Assembly (NCBI GenBank): GCA_946404405.1
Contig: CAMJDL010000001.1
Location: 98,199-162,198, forward strand
Length of the DNA stretch: 64,000 bases
Source: an uncultured Prevotella sp.
Lineage (GTDB): Bacteria > Bacteroidota > Bacteroidia > Bacteroidales > Bacteroidaceae
Reading direction: 5' to 3'
The notes under the pieces were generated by a model. That model did not search any database. It saw nothing but the letters and a program-made list of their open reading frames with translations, and was not told where the DNA came from. Each line of letters starts with the position of its first letter. Position 1 is the first letter of the stretch. This document shows positions 10,310 through 17,951 of the stretch, piece by piece. The position numbers and the translations under genes are program-made.

Positions 10310-11436
10310 ACCGGCTCTCGACGATACTCATAGCCCTTTTGTGGGGTGTTGGTCTGACAACAGTCACGGCTCAGAGTGTCGCGAGCGATACCATTGTGAG
10401 TGTCTTCTTTGCCCACGACCGCTACGGACTGGGGCGCGAGGCGGCCAAGGTGGACTCAGTGGCACGGATGCTGCGCGAGAACACGGGTGCAGTGGCGCTG
10501 CAGGGCTATGCCTCCAACACTGGCACAGCAAAGTATAACCGCCGCCTTGTGGCCAAGCGTCTGCGCACGGTGAAGAACGCGCTGATACGGCGTGGCATAG
10601 CCGGTAAACGCATCTATCCCATCATCAACAATGGCATTGACAAGGCCAGCGGACATCGTCTGGCACGCCGCGTAGACATGACGTTTACGCTGCCGACGCC
10701 TAAATATAAGACCAGCACATCTGAGGAAATCATCATATCAAAGACGGCCCTGACTGACAGCATCAGGACGGCTGCCGTCAGCGTGAAGACCGACAGCACA
10801 CCAACGGTTGACAGCACGCCAATGGTTGACAGCTTGGCTACGACTTGCGACACAATGGAGACCGATACCTTGGTCTGCTGCCGCGTCTTCTGCCCAAAGC
10901 TCGCCCTGCGCACCAACCTGCTCTACGACCTCGCGCTAGTGCCGAACATCGGCGTGGAGTGGTTCGTGGACCAGCACTGGTCGGTGGCAGCCAACGTGAT
11001 GTACATCTGGGCAAGAAACGACATGCGTCACCGCTATTGGCGCATCTTCTCTACTGATGTGGAGGGGCGCTACTGGCTCCGTCCGCAAACGTGCGACGTG
11101 CGTACGGGTCACCACTTCGGCCTCTATGCCGGCTTCTACCGCTACGACTTCGAGTTTGGCGGGCGCGGCTGGATGGGCAATGCCAACTACGGTGGCGGCA
11201 TCAGCTACGGCTATGCGCTGCGCCTGTTCCCGAAGTGGCGTGAGCGTTTCACGCTCGACATGAGCATCGGACTGGGCTATCTGGGCGGCACTCACAAGGA
11301 GTACATCCCCGATCAGGGCTGCTATGTGTGGCAGCGAACCGTACGCCACAACCTCTTCATTCCCACCAAGGCCGAGGTAACCCTCGTCTGGTATCCGCGC
11401 TGGTTGTTCTTCAACAAGAAAGGAGGTGACAGATGA
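10306..11436 (+). CDS. OmpA-like / DUF3575 outer-membrane protein
   Basis: ATGA overlap with AraC gene; OmpA-like N-terminal segment (ALQGYASNTGTAKYNRRLVAKRLRTVKNAL); DUF3575-like C-terminal segment (LALRTNLLYDLALVPNIGVEWFVDQHWSVAANVMY). Confidence 0.8.
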   Translation: MNRLSTILIALLWGVGLTTVTAQSVASDTIVSVFFAHDRYGLGREAAKVDSVARMLRENTGAVALQGYASNTGTAKYNRRLVAKRLRTVKNALIRRGIAGKRIYPIINNGIDKASGHRLARRVDMTFTLPTPKYKTSTSEEIIISKTALTDSIRTAAVSVKTDSTPTVDSTPMVDSLATTCDTMETDTLVCCRVFCPKLALRTNLLYDLALVPNIGVEWFVDQHWSVAANVMYIWARNDMRHRYWRIFSTDVEGRYWLRPQTCDVRTGHHFGLYAGFYRYDFEFGGRGWMGNANYGGGISYGYALRLFPKWRERFTLDMSIGLGYLGGTHKEYIPDQGCYVWQRTVRHNLFIPTKAEVTLVWYPRWLFFNKKGGDR

Positions 11437-12431
11437 AGCTGATTACGAACCTGTTGCGCTCACTTCGTCTATCTACTCCCCTCGCCTTTTGGAGAGGGGT
11501 CGGGGGTGAGGCTCTTCTTTTATTGCTCTTCACGGCCTGCCAAAAGGATCTCTGCTACCATCATCCGCACAACGGAACCGACGAGAACCACGGTCGTCTG
11601 CACGTCGTGTTCGACTGGAGCGAGACGCAGAACCCGATGGCTTCGGAGATGCACCTCGTGACATTCCAGGGAGGCCGCACCCCAGTGACGTACCCGCTGA
11701 CGGGCATGGATGGCGGCGACGTGTCGCTCTGGGGCGGCAACTATTGGTTCGTGGCCTACAACAGCGATACCGAGACTACGCAGACCCGTGGCACCTGCTA
11801 CGACGACTTTGAAATCTGCGGTGTAACACGTACCGTCAGGAGCATCGCCGACCTGCACTTCATCTGGGAGCCCGAGCGCGTGTGGGTGAGCACGGCGCAG
11901 GACTACCCCGTCGTTGCCAACACCGAACAGACGCTGCCCATGAAGATGTGGGCCGCTACGTACCAATATACTTTTCTCATCCGCAATGTGGCCAATCTGG
12001 ACCGCGTGGCCAGCATCACTGCCACCCTCGACGGACTGGCCGAGTGCTACCGCCCGTCGGCACGTGGTCCGCTTAACTACACGGTGGCTGAGATCTTCTC
12101 ATTCCACAAGGTCGATGCCTCCAGCATCCGTGGCACGTTGCGTGTCTTCGGCCACTCGCCAGAAGAGAATACTGACGCGCCCGAAGACCTTGCCAATCAG
12201 CTGGTGATCTACGTCACCATGGACAACGGCGCGGACTACAGCTTTACGTACGATGTCACCGAGGACATGCAGAACCCCAGCTCCAGCAGCATCGACGAGC
12301 AGACAGGCGAAGTCATCATCGACATTCAGATTGAAGACATCCCCATTCCAGACCAACCCACTACCACCGGTCTCTTCGATATCGACATCGGCGATTTCGA
12401 TACTGAGGAATGGGACATATTTCCTAATTGA
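11433..12431 (+). CDS. DUF5119-like fimbrial-operon lipoprotein
   Basis: ATGA overlap; lipobox LLLLLFTAC; position between DUF3575 and fimbrillin genes. Confidence 0.7.
   Translation: MKLITNLLRSLRLSTPLAFWRGVGGEALLLLLFTACQKDLCYHHPHNGTDENHGRLHVVFDWSETQNPMASEMHLVTFQGGRTPVTYPLTGMDGGDVSLWGGNYWFVAYNSDTETTQTRGTCYDDFEICGVTRTVRSIADLHFIWEPERVWVSTAQDYPVVANTEQTLPMKMWAATYQYTFLIRNVANLDRVASITATLDGLAECYRPSARGPLNYTVAEIFSFHKVDASSIRGTLRVFGHSPEENTDAPEDLANQLVIYVTMDNGADYSFTYDVTEDMQNPSSSSIDEQTGEVIIDIQIEDIPIPDQPTTTGLFDIDIGDFDTEEWDIFPN
11473..11513. repeat. Palindromic GC-rich repeat-like element inside the signal-peptide coding region
   Basis: ctaCTCCCCTCgccttttgGAGAGGGGtcgggggtgaggct; encodes STPLAFWRGVGGEA. Confidence 0.65.
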
Positions 12432-12490
12432 CAATTGACAATTGATAATTCATCATTAACTATATTAACATCACTTAAATTTACAAGCGT

Positions 12491-14494
12491 ATGAAAGTAT
12501 TTAAGTATCTGGCAATGGCAGCGGCGGCGCTCATGATGGCCGCCTGCTCCAACGACGAGATTGCATCCGTCGCACAGAAGGGCCGCACGCCCTTGGAGAT
12601 TGTACCCGTAGTGAAGACGCAGACCCGTGCTGCACAGATCACGACCGACAATCTGACCACACTCACTGTGGATGTCACCGGTACCTTTGTGACGGCTGGT
12701 GGCGAGAACGTTGTGAACCCTGTGCTCACGCTCACCAAGAGCGGCAGCACCTGGAGCTACACCTACAACGGCGACAACGCCGGTCCGCTCTACTGGCCCA
12801 CTGCGGCTCAGACTGCTTACTTCTCGGCCCACACGTTGGCTGGCGGTGCTACCGTTAATGAAGCCACCACACAGCAGGATGCCATAGGCGCCTACGCCAC
12901 TAAGGAGTTCGACGGCTCGACCAACCCAGGTACCGTGTCGCTTACCTTCAAGCATGCCGTGGCTAAAATGGAGTTCAAGGCCCGCGTGAACGCTGCTACA
13001 AGCGGCACCGTACAGGCAACGATCGACATCAAGCAGGTGGCCGTGCGTAACATGAAGTACACGGGCACCTACGCCATACCCACTGCCACCGCTAATCAGG
13101 ACATGGGTGTGATTACGCCGACGACTGCCGTAACCAGCCTCCTCACTGATGAGCGCACCAGCACCACCTTCCTGACCAAGGACGATGCTGCCGCCACCTC
13201 CCTCGGCTCGCTCTTCATGGTGCCGCAGACTGTCACTGCCGAAGACCTGAGCAACAATACATGGGACGACGCCTACATTGCCGTGCTGGCACAGATTCGC
13301 ATCAAGAACGGCGATGCCGACGCGACGATGCTCTTCCCCTCGGCAGGTGCCGTGGACAACTCCAGCTACGCCTGGGTGGCCGTGCCCATGCCCGCCGACT
13401 TCACGCAGATGCAGGCCCACAAGAAGTACATCTTCACCATCAACTTCAGCGCCGACGCACTGGGTAAGGTTGACCGCAACCAGACACCCGTCATCCCTGG
13501 CGGTGGTCAGGACATTGAGATAGAGGGCCGCAGCAGCAGCCCCGTCACCGTCAGTGTAGAGCATGTCTATGACTTCGATGCTGAGGACAACGATGTGGAT
13601 GTGAATCTGCCAACGGCTTCTGCTTCTGTACCCACTGGCATCATCAACGGTCTGTTCAGTGTCAGCGCCACAAAACAGGTGTACTTCTCGCAGGGCAACT
13701 TGCAGTATCAGGCCTCCACAGGAACTTGGCGTTTTGCGGAACATCAGTACGACTTTGTAGGTGGTGGCAACTTCCTGTCGGAGTCAAATACAGATTGGAT
13801 TGACCTCTACCGATGGGGTACCAGTGGCATAGACTATACAGGACACGCCACATTATATCGGCCGTGGGAGTGGGCGTATGATAGTCAATATTTTAATCCA
13901 TACGGTTCACTTACAACGAACCTGTATGACGGTGCTGGTGAAAATGCAGGCAAGGCCGACTGGGGCTATAACGCCATCAGCAACGGCGGCAATACCCAGA
14001 ATTCGGGCTGGCGCACGCTGAAGAATAACACTACCGCCAATGAGTGGCAGTACATTTTTAACACCCGTACCACCGCAAACGAAATCAACTCCACTTCCAA
14101 TGCTCGCTACACCCAAGCCCGCATCAACATCGACGATTTGGCTGTTAAAGGTATCATTCTGTTCCCTGACGGAAGTATCGGTGATACACCTTCTGGTGTG
14201 ACATGGGGTACCATCAACGCCGCCGCCAGCAGTTGGACGACGGGGACCACCCAGTGCACCACTGCCGGCTGGGCAGCGCTTGAAGCCGCAGGCTGCGTGT
14301 TCCTTCCAGCCTCAGGAAAATATGATGATTCTGGGGTCGGTGGGGCAGAAATCGATGGGTATTATTGGTCGAGTTCCTATGCCAATGATGATAATGCTTA
14401 TGGCATGTATTTTTATTCCAACGAGGTGAACCCTCAGTACTCTGATGCTCGCCACTACGGTCTTTCCGTCCGCTTGGTATACGACGCCAACTAA
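12491..14494 (+). CDS. Fimbrillin-family lipoprotein with C-terminal FISUMP/C-type-lectin-like domain (putative pilus adhesin)
   Basis: Lipobox MMAACSNDE, fimbrillin-like repeats; C-terminus GYYWSSSYANDDNAYGMYFYSNEVNPQYSDARHYGLSVRLVYDAN. Confidence 0.8.
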   Translation: MKVFKYLAMAAAALMMAACSNDEIASVAQKGRTPLEIVPVVKTQTRAAQITTDNLTTLTVDVTGTFVTAGGENVVNPVLTLTKSGSTWSYTYNGDNAGPLYWPTAAQTAYFSAHTLAGGATVNEATTQQDAIGAYATKEFDGSTNPGTVSLTFKHAVAKMEFKARVNAATSGTVQATIDIKQVAVRNMKYTGTYAIPTATANQDMGVITPTTAVTSLLTDERTSTTFLTKDDAAATSLGSLFMVPQTVTAEDLSNNTWDDAYIAVLAQIRIKNGDADATMLFPSAGAVDNSSYAWVAVPMPADFTQMQAHKKYIFTINFSADALGKVDRNQTPVIPGGGQDIEIEGRSSSPVTVSVEHVYDFDAEDNDVDVNLPTASASVPTGIINGLFSVSATKQVYFSQGNLQYQASTGTWRFAEHQYDFVGGGNFLSESNTDWIDLYRWGTSGIDYTGHATLYRPWEWAYDSQYFNPYGSLTTNLYDGAGENAGKADWGYNAISNGGNTQNSGWRTLKNNTTANEWQYIFNTRTTANEINSTSNARYTQARINIDDLAVKGIILFPDGSIGDTPSGVTWGTINAAASSWTTGTTQCTTAGWAALEAAGCVFLPASGKYDDSGVGGAEIDGYYWSSSYANDDNAYGMYFYSNEVNPQYSDARHYGLSVRLVYDAN

Positions 14495-14521
14495 TGTTTT
14501 AAACTCAAATCATATACGATT

Positions 14522-16111
14522 ATGAAAGCAACAAAATATCTCGCAATGGCAGTCATGGCACTGGCCTTTGCCGCCTGCTCGAACGACGAGCTGGCATCCG
14601 TGACGCAGAAAAACGCCAACGGACTTAAACCTGTGGAGTTCACAACAGTCGTCAAGAACCAGACGCGCGGCACTGCTTATGGCGACGACCCGCAAATTAC
14701 CAGTGACAACCTTGCATTATTTTACATGGAATCCACCGGTACGTTCTATGCTGCAGACGGCACCCCCGTCACCAATCCAAAATTTGTGATACAGAAAGAC
14801 AACTCATCGTGGATCTACAAGGTGAACGATGCTGAGACAGCCTCCACCCTCTACTGGCCGCTCGAAGGCACTGACGCCACCTTCAGCGCTTGGAGTTACA
14901 CGGGCGCTTCCTATGACAAAGAGGGGCTGGATAACAGCTATGCCAACCGAGACGCCGTGGGCGCCTACACAGCCCTCAGCTACACCGGCAGCGGCGATGG
15001 TCCTGTGGTCAATCTTGACTTCAAGCACGCCGTATCGAAGGTGGAGTTCAAAGCCAAGGTTCTGGACAAGAGCGACGCTTCGCCCCTGAACGTGAAGGTC
15101 TTCGTACGCGCTATATGCATTAAAAATGTGGCTTATGCCGCCAGCAGCTATACCGCCTCCACCAGCACCACGACCATGGGTGCCTTCAACAACACGGCTG
15201 ACAAGCGCGACATCATCAAAGTGATTAATTTGACAGATCCCGATGATGACGATTGGCTGACGGCCACCACCGATGGCGATCCCAGCACAGACGGTCGCCA
15301 AGCCAAAGCACTCGGCAGCCAGACCAAAGTGTTCGTGATGCCGCAGACGATAGCCGCCGTTGAGGACTTCAGCACCTCGACATGGAGCAAGCCCTACATC
15401 AGCGTCCTCGCCCGCATCTGCATCGATGGCGGTGACGCCGACGGCACCATCATCTTCCCCAAGGGCACGGGTGCAAACCATCATGGATGGATTGCCCTGC
15501 CTCTGCCTGACGACTTCACCGGCTTCCAGGCCCATAAGAAGTACATCTTCACCCTCAACTTCCGCAACGATGCCCTCGGCCTTGTGGACCGCGACCAGAA
15601 CCCGAATGATGACGAAGACCCCTGCGGCCCAGATGCCACAGACGAGATTGGCGGCGAGACTCCTGGCGGCCCCGTCCATGTTCCCGACCACTCTGGCTTC
15701 CCACTCAATGTAACCGTCACCGAGGTGCTGGACTTCGACGCAGAGGGCAACTATGACATGCCCACCTACACGGAAGTCTTCACCACGAACCAGGGATTAG
15801 ATTCTTACAATGGCACCCACTTCACAATCACCTGCGAGCATTCTGGAGACGGTGATGGATTAAATATAGGACAGAACTGCCACGTTACCATCACTGCTAA
15901 GAATAGTAAAACAATCACGAAGGTCGAATTCCATTGTACCTGGGGGCCAGAAGAAAATAGCCAAACGACTGTGACGGCAGGTACCCTTAATTGGGCGGCG
16001 AGCAATAATTCAAATGGTTCTATCGAAAATGTGAATGCTAATACCGTGACGATGAGTAACAATTCAGAGTCTATGGTTATGATAAACCAAATCACGGTAT
16101 ATTACAAGTAA
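14522..16111 (+). CDS. Fimbrillin-family lipoprotein
   Basis: N-terminus homologous to preceding gene (KYLAMAVMALAFAACSNDELASVTQKN; HAVSKVEFKAKV; AHKKYIFTLNF); different C-terminal domain. Confidence 0.8.
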   Translation: MKATKYLAMAVMALAFAACSNDELASVTQKNANGLKPVEFTTVVKNQTRGTAYGDDPQITSDNLALFYMESTGTFYAADGTPVTNPKFVIQKDNSSWIYKVNDAETASTLYWPLEGTDATFSAWSYTGASYDKEGLDNSYANRDAVGAYTALSYTGSGDGPVVNLDFKHAVSKVEFKAKVLDKSDASPLNVKVFVRAICIKNVAYAASSYTASTSTTTMGAFNNTADKRDIIKVINLTDPDDDDWLTATTDGDPSTDGRQAKALGSQTKVFVMPQTIAAVEDFSTSTWSKPYISVLARICIDGGDADGTIIFPKGTGANHHGWIALPLPDDFTGFQAHKKYIFTLNFRNDALGLVDRDQNPNDDEDPCGPDATDEIGGETPGGPVHVPDHSGFPLNVTVTEVLDFDAEGNYDMPTYTEVFTTNQGLDSYNGTHFTITCEHSGDGDGLNIGQNCHVTITAKNSKTITKVEFHCTWGPEENSQTTVTAGTLNWAASNNSNGSIENVNANTVTMSNNSESMVMINQITVYYK

Positions 16112-16120
16112 GCACTAGGT

Positions 16121-16200
16121 GCTCACAGTGGAACAGCCCCCTGTGAGGTTTCCATCCATTTAACACGCTCACAGGGGGACAGTCCCCTTGTGAGGTTTCC
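16121..16200. repeat. Two tandem hairpin repeats downstream of fimbrial operon
   Basis: GCTCACAGtggaacagccccCTGTGAGgtttcc (16121-16153) and GCTCACAgggggacagtccccttGTGAGgtttcc (16167-16200). Confidence 0.8.
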
Positions 16201-16264
16201 CTGTCAGAATATACAATGAACGTTGTGTGCCGTTCAGTAATCAGTTAGTTGGTTATTTAAGGAG

Positions 16265-16294
16265 AAATAGAGGCCGTGGGGTCTCTATTTCTTT
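16265..16294 (+). terminator. Intrinsic terminator of fimbrial operon
   Basis: AAATAGAGgccgtggggtCTCTATTTcttt. Confidence 0.7.
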
Positions 16295-16569
16295 TGCTGT
16301 CAAAAACAGCGGGGAGAAATAACAGGGGGACAAAATAACAGGGGGACAGGCACGGTGTGATGTTCTTACCACACATCGTCATGTTGCAGATTGAGGGGAT
16401 GTCAAGGTAAGAGGCGAGTGAGTTTTTGAGAGAAGATGGCTAGAGGCAACTCAGCCAAGTGACGATATGCTACGAAAGCTTTCATTATCTTACGATTAGC
16501 CTGAATGGGAAAAATGGGGACGGTTCTGATTTTCTACTTGGCACGATCCTCACCACGCTGTTTGTAAAC

Positions 16570-16757
16570 TTACCCAGTTACCCACTTACCCAGTTATGAC
16601 ATTTAGGTTTTTGGAAACTACATGATGGGAAAAGTAGAGAGAATTCAAATTTAATATTAAATTTATATTTATTATAATATATATAAATTATATAATATAG
16701 TTTCTCTAGATTTTAAAAATGCAGATGTCAAAAGTGGGTAACTGGGTAAGTGGGTAA
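16570..16757. repeat. Inverted arms of alternating TTACCCAG/TTACCCAC octamers flanking an AT-rich core
   Basis: TTACCCAGTTACCCACTTACCCAGTTATGACAT (16570-16602) versus reverse complement of 16725-16757 TTACCCACTTACCCAGTTACCCACTTTTGACAT; 29/33 identical. Confidence 0.85.
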
Positions 16758-16822
16758 CCTCTGATTCTGCATTTTTTTGAAAAATAATCGCTAAAAAGCT
16801 TGCATATATCACGAAAATTTCG

Positions 16823-16830
16823 TACCTTTG
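16823..16830 (+). promoter_or_regulatory. -7 box for HU-like gene (leaves a 5' leader of about 160 nt)
   Basis: TACCTTTG. Confidence 0.6.
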
Positions 16831-16997
16831 CATCATAGATGCAAGACCGGTAAAGCATCTAAAAATTGCGGCATAACTATAGAGAAAAATTTTCTTGGCT
16901 AACGAGTAAAATTTCCATAGTGTAGCAGCAAAATGCACGATTAAGGAAGAGGTTTTAAGGACGCGGAAAATTTTTAACACCCTTAAAATTTAATTTT

Positions 16998-17582
16998 ATG
17001 GCACTTAAAGTAAAGGCAGTAGAGAGACTGCTGAAGTTTGACAAGGAATCGGCGGGCAAGTACCGCTATGTGATGAAACCCGAGATGTACTCCAGCCTGA
17101 ACCAGACCAAGGTCATCAAGGAGGCTGCCCTTCGCAGCGGCGTAAGCCAGGGCGTGATGAAGGCCTGCTGGGATGCAGCTGGCGAGGTGATCAAGGCATG
17201 GGCTACGGAAGGCCACTCGGTGGCACTGCCCGGACTGGGCACCATGCGTTTCGGACTTCGTTCGAAGGCTGTCGAGAACGTGAACGACGTAAAGGCAGGT
17301 CTGATTACCAGCCGCCGCATCATCTTCACCCCATCAGTGGACCTGAAGGACGAACTGGCCGACACCGCCGTGCAGATTACCTGCTATGACCGAGACGGCA
17401 AGGAGGTGAAGCGCGTGACGACAACCGCCGGCGAAGTGGAGGATCCCGAGAATGGTGAGAACGGAACCACGGGTAACGGGACTACGGGTAACGGAGGTTC
17501 GAACACCGGAGGTAACACGGGCGGCAACACCGGAGGTAACAACGGCGGTGGCGGCGGCGACGACGAGCCGGACGAGAACTAG
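16998..17582 (+). CDS. HU-like (HU-related) DNA-binding protein with Gly/Asn/Thr-rich C-terminal tail
   Basis: HU-like architecture (VIKEAALRSGVSQGVMKACWDAAGEVIKAWATEGHSVALPGLGTMRFGLRSKAV); tail GTTGNGTTGNGGSNTGGNTGGNTGGNNGGGGGDDE. Confidence 0.8.
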   Translation: MALKVKAVERLLKFDKESAGKYRYVMKPEMYSSLNQTKVIKEAALRSGVSQGVMKACWDAAGEVIKAWATEGHSVALPGLGTMRFGLRSKAVENVNDVKAGLITSRRIIFTPSVDLKDELADTAVQITCYDRDGKEVKRVTTTAGEVEDPENGENGTTGNGTTGNGGSNTGGNTGGNTGGNNGGGGGDDEPDEN

Positions 17583-17613
17583 CAAAGAGTGTGCCCGAAA
17601 GGGCAACTCTTTG
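17583..17613 (+). terminator. Hairpin after HU-like gene
   Basis: CAAAGAGTgtGCCCgaaaGGGCaACTCTTTG. Confidence 0.6.
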
Positions 17614-17647
17614 AATGAGGAATGAGGAATGTTGAATGAGGAATGAG
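17613..17647. repeat. Heptanucleotide tandem repeat, 5 units (GAATGAG)
   Basis: GAATGAG GAATGAG GAATGTT GAATGAG GAATGAG. Confidence 0.9.
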
Positions 17648-17774
17648 GAAACAGGGTCGGCCTACGGCCTCAAAATTACAAGAAAATTTAAAAGAAAATT
17701 ATAATAAAATTTTTTGGATAATTTTTCTATAATTTTGAGCGAAGCGACCAAGAACAATTAAAAGTAAGTAAATT

Positions 17775-17870
17775 ATGAAGAAGGAAACATGGAAGACGGT
17801 GATTCAGGTGGTGATATCCATTCTGACGGCGGCACTGACCGCACTGGGAACGGCTTCATGCATTGCATGA
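17775..17870 (+). CDS. 'Smalltalk'-type 31-aa protein (below the ORF-track length cutoff)
   Basis: ATG...TGA encodes MKKETWKTVIQVVISILTAALTALGTASCIA; directly downstream of HU-like gene. Confidence 0.8.
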   Translation: MKKETWKTVIQVVISILTAALTALGTASCIA

Positions 17871-17896
17871 AGAGTGATAAGTGATAGTAAAAAACG

Positions 17897-17927
17897 ATGA
17901 GAGCGAACCAATGCGGTCCGCTCTCAT
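17897..17927 (-). terminator. Terminator of CE12-CE8 gene
   Basis: Minus strand ATGAGAGCGGACCgcattGGTTCGCTCTCATCGTTTTTTAC. Confidence 0.8.
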
Positions 17928-17951
17928 GTTATAAATAGAGTAGGGAAGTAA

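Noticed and set aside
12326-13744. 472-aa minus-strand ORF
   Set aside because: Antisense to the well-supported DUF5119 and fimbrillin genes; His/Val-rich composition typical of reverse-strand shadow ORFs.
12491-16111. Local diversity-generating retroelement
   Set aside because: No reverse transcriptase, accessory gene or template repeat visible in the window; kept only as a remote-target hypothesis.
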